A DNA stretch of 64,000 nucleotides, taken from contig NZ_CDBK01000090.1 in assembly GCF_000819785.1 (NCBI RefSeq), forward strand, positions 56,045 through 120,044. Direction: 5' to 3'. Of this stretch, positions 45,774-54,418 are shown piece after piece. The notes under the pieces were generated by a model. That model was not told where the DNA came from. It did no database searches and worked only from the letters and a program-made list of their open reading frames with translations. The stretch is from Aeromonas caviae. GTDB lineage: Bacteria > Pseudomonadota > Gammaproteobacteria > Enterobacterales > Aeromonadaceae. The stretch's first letter is position 1. Each line of letters begins with the position of its first letter. A program made the translations under genes and the position numbers.

Positions 45774-46436
45774 ATGATAGAGTTGTACACTGCCGCCACG
45801 CCCAACGGGTTCAAGGTGTCGATCGCCCTCGAAGAGCTGGGGCTGCCCTACAAGGTCATTCCCCTTGATTTCGCGACCATGGAGCAGAAGAAGCCCGAGT
45901 TCCTGGCCATCAACCCCAATGGCCGCATCCCGGCCATCGTCGATCGGGACAATGGTGACTTCGCAGTGTTCGAGTCCGGCGCCATCCTTCTCTATCTGGC
46001 GGAAAAAACCGGCAAGTTGCTGCCACAGGATCCCAAGCGCCGCTCCCAGGCCATCCAGTGGCTGATGTTCCAGATGGGGGGCGTCGGTCCCATGATGGGG
46101 CAGGCCAACGTCTTCTATCGCTATTTCCCCGAGAAGATCCCGGCCGCCATCGAGCGTTACCAGAAGGAGGGGCGACGCCTGTTCGAGGTGCTCGACGGTC
46201 ATCTGGCACACCATGAGTATCTGGCAGACGAGTACAGCATCGCCGACATCGCTACCTGGCCCTGGGTGCGCATCCACGACTGGAGTGGTATCTCCATCGA
46301 GGGGTTGGTGCATTTGCAGGCCTGGATGGCACGCATGGAAGCCAGGCCCGCCTGCCAGAAGGGCATCACCATTCCACCGCGCAATGAGAGCCCCGAGGAT
46401 CAGGTCAAGCGGGCGCAGCAGATGGTGACTCGCTGA
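45774..46436 (+). CDS. Disulfide-bond oxidoreductase / nu-class GST, YfcG-like
   Basis: 220 aa. The [20 protein letters not shown] start, [31 protein letters not shown] and [13 protein letters not shown] follow E. coli YfcG and YghU, which reduce disulfides with two glutathione molecules bound. The TPNG motif of that class is kept. AAGGAG precedes the ATG. It is the second gene of the GST pair and ends at a clear terminator. Confidence 0.9.
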   Translation: MIELYTAATPNGFKVSIALEELGLPYKVIPLDFATMEQKKPEFLAINPNGRIPAIVDRDNGDFAVFESGAILLYLAEKTGKLLPQDPKRRSQAIQWLMFQMGGVGPMMGQANVFYRYFPEKIPAAIERYQKEGRRLFEVLDGHLAHHEYLADEYSIADIATWPWVRIHDWSGISIEGLVHLQAWMARMEARPACQKGITIPPRNESPEDQVKRAQQMVTR

Positions 46437-46445
46437 CACCATCAT

Positions 46446-46471
46446 GATGGCCCTGACGGGCCATCTTTTTT
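46446..46471 (+). terminator. Terminator of the GST pair
   Basis: 8-bp stem GATGGCCC / GGGCCATC with a TGAC loop and six T. Confidence 0.93.
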
Positions 46472-46575
46472 ATTCCCCTTTGACTCCCCGTTGTTTGACG
46501 ATCTGCATCGCAGTCGCTTTTTGTCTTTCAAATAAGCCATTTATCAAAAATCAAAAGTCATTCTCCCTGATTAAT

Positions 46576-46589
46576 TGTTATGTTATAAC
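46576..46589. promoter_or_regulatory. Zur-like palindrome TGTTATGTTATAAC
   Basis: It matches the core of the gammaproteobacterial Zur consensus (TGTTAT-NN-TATAAC) at all 12 specified positions; the outer flanks match poorly. It lies in an AT-rich patch 34 bases before the ABC importer's first gene, overlapping the presumed promoter. If real, the importer is repressed by zinc. Confidence 0.5.
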
Positions 46590-46622
46590 GCCACCTCTTT
46601 GGTTGATGAACATGAAGCTTGG

Positions 46623-48158
46623 ATGGAAAGGATGACAAAAAAATGCACCGCAGCCGGGTGGTTCGCCCTGGCTCTGATGGCAGGAACGACAGCAGTCGAC
46701 GGCAAACCGCTTGCCATGGTGGGGCCCTGGGAGATCCACAGTGTCGACCCCGCCAGCAACGGGGTCTTCTTTACTCGCATGCAGGTGGCGGAGACCCTGG
46801 TAGATGTCGATGGGAAAGGCAATCTGCAACCCGGGCTTGCCAGTGAGTGGTCGCGTAGCGATGACGGTCTGCAGTGGCAATTCACGTTGCGCCCCGGGGC
46901 CCGTTTTCACGATGGCAGCGAGGTGAGCGCCGAGCAGGCCGCTTTTGCCCTGCAACAGGCCTGGCGCAAGCCCGGCGTGATGACCAGTGCTCCCATTGCG
47001 TCCATCGGGTCTGGAGATGGCGTCTTGAAGGTCACCCTGAGCGAACCCTTCGCCTCCCTGCCGGCCGTGTTGGCCCACCCCAGCACCCAGATCCTGGCGA
47101 AGGCCGCCTACGATGCCAAGGGAGAGGTAACCCAGGTGATAGGCTCTGGCCCCTACCGCATCACCCGCCTGCAACAACCCCAGCGGATAGAGACTGTGCG
47201 TTTCGACGGCTGGCAGGGGGCCAGGCCCGCAATCGAGGAGGTCAGCTACCTGACGGTGGGGCGCGCAGAGAGCCGCACCCTGATGGCCGAGAGCGGTCAG
47301 GCCGACATCGCCTGGGGGCTGGATCCGGTCAGCATCCGCCGCTTGCAGCAGGCGTCACGGGTCTCCATCGCCTCGGTCACCCTGCCACGGACCATCCAGC
47401 TCAAGCTCAATGGCGCCGATCCCCGTCTGAGCGATCCGGTGGTGCGCCGTGCCCTGAGTCTCGCCATCGATCGTCGTGGTATGGCAGCCGCCCTGCTGCG
47501 GGATCCAGAGATGGCGGCAACCCAGCTCTTTCCTCCCACTCTGGGGGAGTGGCACCAGCTCGGGTTGACGCCGCTTGCCTATGACATCAAGGCGGCCCGG
47601 GCGGCCTTCGCGGCGGCAGGCTGGCAGCCGGGGGAGGACGGTGTGCTGCGCAAGGGGGAAGAGCGCTTCGCCCTGACCCTGCGTACCTTCCCTGACCGTC
47701 CGGAGCTGCCGCTCCTCGCCACGGCACTGCAGGCGCAGTGGAAGGCGGTAGGGGTGGAGCTCAAGGTGGCGGTGGGCAACTCGAGCGAGATCCCGGCGGG
47801 CCATCAGGACGGCTCCCTCCAGCTTGGTCTCTACGCCCGCAATTATGCCCTGGTACCGGATCCCCTGGTCACGTTGCTGGGGGACTTGGCCCCTGCCGGT
47901 GCGGACTGGGGGGTGATGAACTGGCACTCCCCAGCTATGACGCAAACACTGACCCGCCTTGCCACGCAAGCCTTGTCGCCCACAGACGCCGCCGCGGCTC
48001 GCCGGGAGATAGCCACGACATTGCAACAGGAGTTGCCGCTCCTGCCCATCGCCTGGTACCGCCAGAGCGCGGCGGTCAGTCGGGGGCTGGAGGGATTTGA
48101 ACTCGATCCCCAGGAGCGCAGCTATGGCCTGGACAAGTTGACATGGAGCGCACGATGA
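46623..48158 (+). CDS. ABC importer substrate-binding protein, peptide/nickel class
   Basis: About 511 aa (an ATG three codons later is an alternative start). A signal peptide (CTAAGWFALALMAGTTAVDG) leads into an SBP_bac_5 fold: FFTRMQVAETLVDVDGKGNLQPGLASEW, LRPGARFHDGSEVSAEQAAFAL and PVVRRALSLAIDRRGMA. No lipobox cysteine is evident, so it should be free in the periplasm. It shares a four-base overlap with the first permease gene. Proteins of this class bind oligopeptides, nickel or metallophore-metal complexes. The Zur-like site favours zinc or a zincophore, but this is inference. Confidence 0.85.
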   Translation: MERMTKKCTAAGWFALALMAGTTAVDGKPLAMVGPWEIHSVDPASNGVFFTRMQVAETLVDVDGKGNLQPGLASEWSRSDDGLQWQFTLRPGARFHDGSEVSAEQAAFALQQAWRKPGVMTSAPIASIGSGDGVLKVTLSEPFASLPAVLAHPSTQILAKAAYDAKGEVTQVIGSGPYRITRLQQPQRIETVRFDGWQGARPAIEEVSYLTVGRAESRTLMAESGQADIAWGLDPVSIRRLQQASRVSIASVTLPRTIQLKLNGADPRLSDPVVRRALSLAIDRRGMAAALLRDPEMAATQLFPPTLGEWHQLGLTPLAYDIKAARAAFAAAGWQPGEDGVLRKGEERFALTLRTFPDRPELPLLATALQAQWKAVGVELKVAVGNSSEIPAGHQDGSLQLGLYARNYALVPDPLVTLLGDLAPAGADWGVMNWHSPAMTQTLTRLATQALSPTDAAAARREIATTLQQELPLLPIAWYRQSAAVSRGLEGFELDPQERSYGLDKLTWSAR

Positions 48159-49117
48159 CAGCGACACCCTTGTCTCGCGTCATGGGGATACTGGGTCAGC
48201 GTCTGGTGCAGGCGCTGGTGGTTGCCCTGCTGGTGGCCGGACTCTGTTTTCTGATGGTGCAGTCCCTGCCCGGAGACATCGCCTTTCGCATCGCGGCGGG
48301 TCGTTATGGCTATGACTATGTCACCGCCGAGGCGGCCAACGCGGTGCGCAGTGAGCTGGGGCTGGCCGGCTCGGCCCTTGCCCGTTTTGGCGACTGGCTG
48401 TGGGCCTTGCTGCAAGGGGATCTCGGCAGCTCCCTGGTGACGGGCGCACCGGTCGCCACCGACGTGGGTCATCACCTGGGCGCCACCCTGACGCTCGCGA
48501 GCGCCTCCGTGGTGCTGGCGCTGGTGGTGGCGCTGCCGCTTGGCAGCCTGAGTGCGCTGCGCCCGGGGGGATGGTGTGATCGCCTGACCCTGGGCTGGAG
48601 CGTGCTGATGCGTGCGTTGCCCCCCTTCTTGCTCGGCCTGGTGCTCATGGTGATGCTCTCGGTGGAGCTGGGTTGGGTCAGTGCGGCAGGGCACGGGGAG
48701 GGGAGCAACCTGCTGCTGCCCGCCCTGACCCTGGGATTGGGGCTCTCCGGCGTGCTCTCCCGGGTGGTGCGTGAAAGCGTGCTCACCGTGGTGCAGTCCG
48801 GTTATTACCGATTTGCCCTCACCAAGGGGCTTTCGCCGGCCCGGGTTTTCTGGCGTCACGGTCTGCGCAACACCGGGGTCAGCATCATCACCTATACCAG
48901 CGTGCAACTGGTGCTGCTCATCGAGGGGGTCGTGGTGGTCGAGAGCCTGTTTGCCTGGCCCGGGATCGGCCATGCGCTGGTGCACGCCATCTTCTGGCGC
49001 GACATCCCCATGGTTCAGGGGACAGTGCTGGTGCTGGCGGTGCTCTTCGTGCTGCTCAATACCCTCACCGATCTGCTTTGTCTTGCCATTGACCCCCGCG
49101 GTCCCAAGGAGTCCTGA
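48155..49117 (+). CDS. ABC importer permease (NikB/DppB-like)
   Basis: 320 aa with about six membrane helices. The EAA-type loop reads RFALTKGLSPARVFWRHGLRN, the site that meets the ATPase. N-terminal GQRLVQALVVALLVAGLCFLMVQSLPGD is the usual DppB/NikB start. The ATG at 48155 overlaps the binding-protein stop (ATGA); a start four codons earlier is also open. It pairs with the next permease. Confidence 0.88.
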   Translation: MTATPLSRVMGILGQRLVQALVVALLVAGLCFLMVQSLPGDIAFRIAAGRYGYDYVTAEAANAVRSELGLAGSALARFGDWLWALLQGDLGSSLVTGAPVATDVGHHLGATLTLASASVVLALVVALPLGSLSALRPGGWCDRLTLGWSVLMRALPPFLLGLVLMVMLSVELGWVSAAGHGEGSNLLLPALTLGLGLSGVLSRVVRESVLTVVQSGYYRFALTKGLSPARVFWRHGLRNTGVSIITYTSVQLVLLIEGVVVVESLFAWPGIGHALVHAIFWRDIPMVQGTVLVLAVLFVLLNTLTDLLCLAIDPRGPKES

Positions 49118-49119
49118 TC

Positions 49120-49926
49120 ATGTCGTTGTCTGTCAAAACGGGGCTGGGCCTGCTCCTGCTGGTGGTGCTGTTTGCCCTGCTGGGCCCCGTGCTCTGGCCC
49201 GATCCGGCGGCTCAGGATCTGGCACAGTTTCTGGCTGATCCCTCCTGGCAGGAGCCCCTCGGGCGGGATCAGATGGGGCGCAGCCTGATGGCGCGCCTCG
49301 CGGCGGCGACCCGGCTCTCCCTGCTGTTGGGACTGCTGTGCGTCATCACGGCGGCGCTGCTGGGCTCATTGCTGGGCTGGCTTTCGGCCTGGCGCGGCGG
49401 CTGGGTCGACGGTCTGTTGCGCAGCCTGGCCGACGGCGTGCTGGCCCTGCCAGGCCTGTTGCTGGTGCTGCTCTTCTCCGCCATGGCCCAGGGTGGCTTT
49501 GCCATCCTCTATCTCGGGTTGGCCATGGCCCAGTGGGTGGAGTATTACCGGGTGGTGCGTGCCCGCAGCCGGGGGCTGCTCGCCTCGCCCCAGGTGGAGG
49601 CGTCCCGTCTGCTGGGATTCGGCCATGCCCATGTGGTGCGGCGCCATCTCTGGCCCGAGCTCGCCCCCCAGTTGCTCACCATGATGGCCTTCGGCCTAGC
49701 GGGTGCCATTCTAACCCTCTCTACCCTGGGCTTTGTCGGCGTCGGCATTCAGCCGCCCACGCCGGAGCTGGGGCTGATGATGACGGAGGCGCTGCCCCAC
49801 TATCAGGAGGCTCCCCGTCTGCTACTGGCCCCCATTCTTGTCATGGGGCTGATGTTGCTGGCCCTGGTGCTGCTTCATCAGACGCGCGGCCTTGACATGC
49901 CATCTTCACAAGGAGCCACCTCATGA
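49120..49926 (+). CDS. ABC importer permease (NikC/DppC-like)
   Basis: 268 aa with six predicted helices and the coupling loop VEASRLLGFGHAHVVRRHLWPEL. GRDQMGRSLMARLAAATRLSLLLG is the family's conserved N-terminal motif. AAGGAG precedes the ATG, which lies two bases after the previous stop. It overlaps the ATPase gene by four bases, so the four genes form one operon. Confidence 0.88.
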   Translation: MSLSVKTGLGLLLLVVLFALLGPVLWPDPAAQDLAQFLADPSWQEPLGRDQMGRSLMARLAAATRLSLLLGLLCVITAALLGSLLGWLSAWRGGWVDGLLRSLADGVLALPGLLLVLLFSAMAQGGFAILYLGLAMAQWVEYYRVVRARSRGLLASPQVEASRLLGFGHAHVVRRHLWPELAPQLLTMMAFGLAGAILTLSTLGFVGVGIQPPTPELGLMMTEALPHYQEAPRLLLAPILVMGLMLLALVLLHQTRGLDMPSSQGATS

Positions 49927-51353
49927 CGGCCATTAAAATCAAGGGGTTGCAGGTCGATGATGGCCAGAAAACCCTGTTGCAGGCGCTGGATTTCACCATT
50001 CATCCCGGCACCGCCCTGACCCTGATCGGGGAGAGCGGTTCGGGCAAATCCCTGTTGGCTCATGCCCTGATGGGGACCTTGCCAGCCCCTCTGACAGGCC
50101 GGGGTGAGATGGTGTCGGGTGGCCGCCATCACAACCTGGCCGACACGCCTCGCCTGCGCACTCTCTGGGGGCGGGAGCTGGCGATGTTGCCCCAGGAGCC
50201 GGTGCTGGCGCTGGATCCCACCATGGGGTTGCTTGCCCAGGTGGAGGAGGGGTGGCTGCCAGGGGGCAAGGAGGCCCGATCGCGGGCCCGCGCCGCCCTC
50301 GAGCGGCTTGGACTGGCCGGGCGGGAGGGCGCCTTTGTACACCAGCTCTCGGGAGGCATGGCCCAGCGTGCGGCCTTTGCCGCCGCCACCCTGGGGGAGG
50401 CCCGTCTGCTGGTGGCCGACGAGCCCACCAAGGGGCTCGACAGCCGGGCCGCAGCCAGGCTGGGTGCCTTGTTGCTGGGCTACCTGGCCCGTGGACGCCA
50501 TCTGCTGACCATCACCCATGATCTCTCCCTGGCTCGCGCATTGGGGGGCTGGGTGCTGGTGGTCAAGGGAGGAGAGATCGTGGAGCAGGGGCCCGCCGAG
50601 CGTGTGCTGCACACGCCATCCCATGCCTATACCCGGGCCCTGCTGGCGGCGGAGCCCTCCGCCTGGCCCGAGGCGGCTGTCCCTCCCACCGGAGACTGGC
50701 TCATCCGCGGAAAGGGGCTTGCCATGGGATATGGGGAGCAACCCCTGTTCACGGGGCTCGACCTTGCCCTGGCGCAAGGGGAGCGAATGGCCATCATGGC
50801 GCCGAGCGGCGCGGGCAAGAGCACCCTCGGCAACGTGCTGCTGGGTCTGCAACGCCCCCTGCAAGGGGAGGTGCTGCGACGGGAAGGGGTAGCCCCCTGC
50901 CGCTGGCAGAAGCTCTATCAGGATCCGGTGCAGGCCTTTGCCAGCCGGGTGCGCCTCGCCACCCAGTTCGATGATGTGCTGCGTCTGCACAGGCTGCCTC
51001 GCCATCGGCTTGTCGACTATCTGGCCCGGTTGGGGCTGGATGAACGGCTGCTGACGCGCCTGCCAAACCAGGTCTCGGGAGGGGAGCTGCAGCGGCTGTC
51101 GCTTATCCGGGCCCTGCTGCTGCGCCCTGTGCTGCTGTTCGCCGATGAGCCCACGTCCCGGCTCGATCCCTTGAGCCAGCAACAGACCATCGCCTGTATG
51201 CTGGAGGAACTGGGAGAGATAGGCTGCGCCCTGCTGCTGGTGACCCATGACGAGGGGCTGGCCGGCAAGGTTGCCCCTCGTTGTCTGAGACTGGGGGAGG
51301 TAGGTTCCCCCATGTTCGAAGGCGCGTCGGCCGAGGTGAGAAGAGTGGGGTAA
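49923..51353 (+). CDS. ABC importer ATPase, fused double nucleotide-binding protein
   Basis: 476 aa with two complete ATP-binding domains in one chain, where nickel and dipeptide systems usually have two proteins. The first half has GESGSGKS, LSGGMAQR, LLVADEPT and ITHD. The second has APSGAGKS, VSGGELQR, LLFADEPT and VTHD. Both sites look catalytically complete. The first half ends with HAYTRALLAAEPS, the typical oligopeptide/dipeptide ABC C-terminus, marking the fusion point near residue 245. It overlaps the permease gene by ATGA. A hairpin follows. Confidence 0.92.
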   Translation: MTAIKIKGLQVDDGQKTLLQALDFTIHPGTALTLIGESGSGKSLLAHALMGTLPAPLTGRGEMVSGGRHHNLADTPRLRTLWGRELAMLPQEPVLALDPTMGLLAQVEEGWLPGGKEARSRARAALERLGLAGREGAFVHQLSGGMAQRAAFAAATLGEARLLVADEPTKGLDSRAAARLGALLLGYLARGRHLLTITHDLSLARALGGWVLVVKGGEIVEQGPAERVLHTPSHAYTRALLAAEPSAWPEAAVPPTGDWLIRGKGLAMGYGEQPLFTGLDLALAQGERMAIMAPSGAGKSTLGNVLLGLQRPLQGEVLRREGVAPCRWQKLYQDPVQAFASRVRLATQFDDVLRLHRLPRHRLVDYLARLGLDERLLTRLPNQVSGGELQRLSLIRALLLRPVLLFADEPTSRLDPLSQQQTIACMLEELGEIGCALLLVTHDEGLAGKVAPRCLRLGEVGSPMFEGASAEVRRVG

Positions 51354-51396
51354 AGAGGGGACAGGATGAATCCTTCCCCCATGATGAGATGACAGT

Positions 51397-51417
51397 GACG
51401 GGGCCTTGGGCCCCGTC
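51397..51417 (+). terminator. Hairpin ending the ABC importer operon
   Basis: 9-bp perfect stem GACGGGGCC / GGCCCCGTC with a TTG loop, 44 bases after the stop. It lacks a T-run, so termination may be partial and reach emrD. Confidence 0.5.
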
Positions 51418-51465
51418 GCATTAGAAAAACTTGGGTAAGCAGATTATAAAGTTTCGTTCGTTTTT

Positions 51466-51481
51466 TGTGATATGAATCACT
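51466..51481. promoter_or_regulatory. CRP-like site upstream of emrD
   Basis: TGTGATATGAATCACT matches TGTGA-N6-TCACA except for the last base, and lies in an AT-rich stretch about 143 bases before the emrD ATG. Confidence 0.4.
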
Positions 51482-51623
51482 AAGATTGTCGTAAGCCAGA
51501 GAGCGTCCTGCTGCTGGCGGGTGCGGGTCCTCCGCCTTGTTCCTCTTCAACGACCTTTGTCAGACACCTCCTGCAGATCCCTGCCCGGAGGGTGGCGGCT
51601 TTTTGATCTTTTTCGGACGAGAT

Positions 51624-52823
51624 ATGTATCGGCACAGCTTCTATCCCCTGTTTTTCCTGACCATTCTGATGGTCGCCGTGGGTCAGATGACCCAGACCCT
51701 CTATGTGCCCTCCATTCCCATGATGGCGGGGGACTTCCATGTGGCCTCCGGCCAGCTGCAGGCGGTGATGGCCTGCTACCTCATTCCCTACGGCCTCTCC
51801 CAGTTCGTTTATGGCCCCTTGTCGGATCGCATCGGTCGTCGCCCTGTGCTCATCATCGGCATGATGATCTTCCTGGTCGGCACCCTCACCATCCAGCTGA
51901 TCCCGAGCTTCACCGCCTTGCTGGCGGGCAGCCTGATCCAGGGGCTGGGCACCGGGGCAGGGGGCGCCATGAGCCGGACCGTGATGCGCGACCGTTACAG
52001 TGGCGCCGAGCTCAACCGTGCCAACAGCCTGGTAAGCATGGGCGTCATCTTCTCCCCTCTGTTGGCACCTGTGCTGGGCGGCTGGCTCACCGAGCTGTTC
52101 AACTGGCGTGCCGGCTACTGGTTCCTGTTCGGTTTTGGTGCCCTGACCACCCTGGCGCTGCTGGCCTGGTTTGGCGAGACGCTGCCAGCATCCGCCCGCC
52201 AGCATTCGCTGCGGGTGGGCGCCGCCTATCGTCATGTGCTCGGCAACCCGCGCTTTCAGGGCAACCTGCTCTGTCTGATGGCCACCTTTGCCGGCCTCGC
52301 GGTGTTCGAGGCGGCGGCCGGGGTGTTGCTGGGGGACGTGCTCAAGCTGAGTGCCCGCACCGTCAGCGTGCTGTTCGTGCTGCCGCTGCCCGGTTATCTG
52401 TTCGGCGCCTGGCTCTCCGCCAGACTGAGTTTTCGCCTGAGCCAGGGCAAGCTGATGCGCCTTGGCATCGCCTTCCTGGCCCTGGGGTCGCTCATCATCC
52501 TGGTACCCGGGCTGCTCGGCATGGTGAGCGCTGCCTCCCTGGTGGGCGGGGCTGCGGTCTACTTCATTGGCAGCGGCATTCTCTATCCGACCGCCACCTC
52601 CTGTGCCATCGAGCCCTTCCCGGGCCAGGCCGGCACTGCGGGAGCCGTGCTCGGGGGCATGCAGAATCTGGGGGCTGGCGTGGTAACCCTGCTGGCCGCC
52701 AGCTTCCCGATGACGGGGCAGGTGACCCTGGGGGCCATCATGACGGTGATGGTGCTGATCGTGGCCTTGAGCTTTGTGTGGCTGCGCCACCACGGCGCGC
52801 CCCACGAGCAGATGGCCGTCTGA
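51624..52823 (+). CDS. emrD: Multidrug efflux MFS transporter EmrD
   Basis: 399 aa with twelve membrane helices, closely following E. coli EmrD: LMVAVGQMTQTLYVPSIPMMAGDF, LIPYGLSQFVYGPLSDRIGRRPV (motif A), GLGTGAGGAMSRTVMRDRY and EPFPGQAGTAGAVLGGMQNLGAGV. It exports hydrophobic drugs and uncouplers by proton antiport. The ATG at 51624 gives the conserved N-terminus; upstream open frame is unlikely to be coding. It follows the ABC operon after a 270-base gap that carries a CRP-like site. Confidence 0.92.
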   Translation: MYRHSFYPLFFLTILMVAVGQMTQTLYVPSIPMMAGDFHVASGQLQAVMACYLIPYGLSQFVYGPLSDRIGRRPVLIIGMMIFLVGTLTIQLIPSFTALLAGSLIQGLGTGAGGAMSRTVMRDRYSGAELNRANSLVSMGVIFSPLLAPVLGGWLTELFNWRAGYWFLFGFGALTTLALLAWFGETLPASARQHSLRVGAAYRHVLGNPRFQGNLLCLMATFAGLAVFEAAAGVLLGDVLKLSARTVSVLFVLPLPGYLFGAWLSARLSFRLSQGKLMRLGIAFLALGSLIILVPGLLGMVSAASLVGGAAVYFIGSGILYPTATSCAIEPFPGQAGTAGAVLGGMQNLGAGVVTLLAASFPMTGQVTLGAIMTVMVLIVALSFVWLRHHGAPHEQMAV

Positions 52824-52833
52824 CACGGCCAAG

Positions 52834-52858
52834 AGCCCGCCCCGTTGGCGGGCTTTTT
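52834..52858 (+). terminator. Terminator of emrD
   Basis: 8-bp stem AGCCCGCC / GGCGGGCT with a 5-base loop and five T. Confidence 0.92.
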
Positions 52859-52921
52859 ACTGCCTCCTGCCGGGTGGCGAGACGCCGCAGGCGAGTGGAA
52901 GGGAGTTGCCGCGCAGGCAAA

Positions 52922-52952
52922 GAAAAAGCCCGTCGTGATGACGGGCCTTTTT
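52922..52952 (-). terminator. Terminator of the 6S RNA gene
   Basis: 10-bp stem around GTGAT (AAAGCCCGTC / GACGGGCCTT in plus-strand reading, with one imperfect end), followed on the minus strand by CTTTTTC. It lies just past the predicted 6S RNA 3' end. Confidence 0.8.
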
Positions 52953-52957
52953 GGGTA

Positions 52958-53140
52958 GGTACCCCGGAGATGCCGTTGCCGGTTTGGGCCCTTGAACCGT
53001 CGGTTCAAGGCGGAGATCTAATCTGGCCGCAGGCTTCTCGGTCGGGCCGAGCATGCTCAATAGCCAGAAGGCAGACCCCCTGTTTGGTATGAATATCGGC
53101 TCGGGGACTTGAACCGGCTGACAAACACTCCAGGGAATTT
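52958..53140 (-). ncRNA. ssrS: 6S RNA
   Basis: About 183 bases, the E. coli length. Read on the minus strand it shares clear blocks with E. coli 6S: GTCCCCGAGCCGATATTCAT, GAGCATGCTCGG-CCGACCGAGAAGCCT, CCTTGAACC-GAC-GGTTCAAGG and CGGCATCTCCG. The ends pair as CCCTGGAG with CTCCGGGG, giving the closing stem of the rod. 6S binds sigma-70 RNA polymerase and damps transcription in stationary phase. It starts about 16 bases after zapA, as in E. coli, but fau (ygfA) does not follow; emrD converges instead. The ends are placed by alignment from memory and may be off by a few bases. Confidence 0.93.
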
Positions 53141-53155
53141 CAAAACTCGGTGCGA

Positions 53156-53488
53156 TTAGGGCTGTTGCGCCTCTTCGCTGGATTCACCGTATTGTCCGTG
53201 CTCGATCAAGGCGGCTTCGATGGTGCGTTGCAGCATCTTGATCCGCTTGTCCATGGTCTCAGAGTATTGGTGGTTTTTCTCTTTTTCAAGGCAGAGCTCA
53301 TGACAGAAATTGAGCGCTGCCATGACGGCCAGCTGTTCGTTGCTGGAGACCTTGGAACGTTGACGAAGCTCGATGAGCTTGTCGGTCAGCTGGTCGGCGG
53401 CCTGGCGCAGGGCATCTTGTTGTCCCAGGGGACAGGACACCTTGTAGGGACGTCCCAGAATGACGATTTCTACGGCCTCTATGCTCAT
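53156..53488 (-). CDS. zapA: Cell division protein ZapA
   Basis: 110 aa. The N-terminal EAVEIVILGRPYKVSCP strand region and long C-terminal coiled coil (about 55-100) are those of ZapA, which bundles FtsZ filaments at mid-cell. The ATG at 53488 follows AGGAAGG; 14 codons of open frame upstream are not conserved. It is divergent from ygfB and upstream of ssrS, as in E. coli. Confidence 0.94.
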   Translation of the reverse strand: MSIEAVEIVILGRPYKVSCPLGQQDALRQAADQLTDKLIELRQRSKVSSNEQLAVMAALNFCHELCLEKEKNHQYSETMDKRIKMLQRTIEAALIEHGQYGESSEEAQQP

Positions 53489-53661
53489 GCCTTCCTCAAT
53501 ACGGCGGGGCTGATTTCCGCCTTTATCCACGTGGACAACTGGGCGGGACTATATAGCGCAGATGCAGAAGTTTCAAGGCCTTGCTGGCTCTGGCAGGGGG
53601 AGAATGCTAGGATCTCGGCCATAAATTCTGCATATTTGCCTGAACTTTGAGCGGATCCTAG

Positions 53662-54231
53662 ATGAGCAAAACAAACCCCCTGAAATACGCCGCCGTGGCG
53701 GACCTGATGGCACAGCACGACCTCATGGCGACGGCCGTCGAGGCCCATGGCGTGATCTGCGGCCTGGTGTGCGGTGGCGTGGCCCTGGACGACAAAAGCT
53801 GGCAGCCCCATTTCAATGATCTGATCAACGACGGTTTCGGTCTGCCGGCACCGGTGCGCCAGGTGATGACCGACCTCTATCACGAGGTGATCGAGAGCCT
53901 GATGGCACAAAAGGGCGTCGAGCTGCTGCTGCCAAGCGACGAGGCGCCGCTCGATGAGCGCATCGACTCGCTGGTGGACTGGTCCCAGGCCTTCCTGGCC
54001 GGCTTTGGCGTGGTCCAACAGGAGCTCTCCAAGGCATCCGAAGAGCTGCAGGAGGTGATTCAGGACATCGCCAGCATCACCCAGGTCTCTGCCGAGTTCG
54101 ATCAGGAAGATGAAGAGAACGAAGCCTCCTTCCTGGTGCTCTACGAACACGTGCGCCTCGGAGTCATGATGGCGTTCGAGGAGTTTGGCAAGCGCCCTGC
54201 CGCGCCGAGCACGCCGCCGACCCTGCACTGA
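53662..54231 (+). CDS. ygfB: UPF0149 family protein YgfB
   Basis: 189 aa. HGVICGLVCGGV near the start and QAFLAGFG in the middle are the UPF0149 signatures; the C-terminus is acidic (EFDQEDEENE). In Pseudomonas a YgfB homologue affects AlpA-dependent regulation of ampDh3, but the general function is unclear. It is divergent from zapA. In E. coli it is followed by pepP; here ubiH follows after 187 bases. Confidence 0.93.
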   Translation: MSKTNPLKYAAVADLMAQHDLMATAVEAHGVICGLVCGGVALDDKSWQPHFNDLINDGFGLPAPVRQVMTDLYHEVIESLMAQKGVELLLPSDEAPLDERIDSLVDWSQAFLAGFGVVQQELSKASEELQEVIQDIASITQVSAEFDQEDEENEASFLVLYEHVRLGVMMAFEEFGKRPAAPSTPPTLH

Positions 54232-54418
54232 TCTGCCCGCCCAGCGGGTCAATGAAAGAGCGCATCACGGCGCTCTTTCTGTTTTACAAGGGGCGAGAGC
54301 AGGGGAGGTACTCTGCTAACCCATGGTGCCAAAGCGGTTTTTTGCCCGTGGCTTCGCATCCCGTCCGCCACCTTTGTGGTAGGATTGGCCCACGTTTTTT
54401 CGCCTATGCCCTCTTCTC

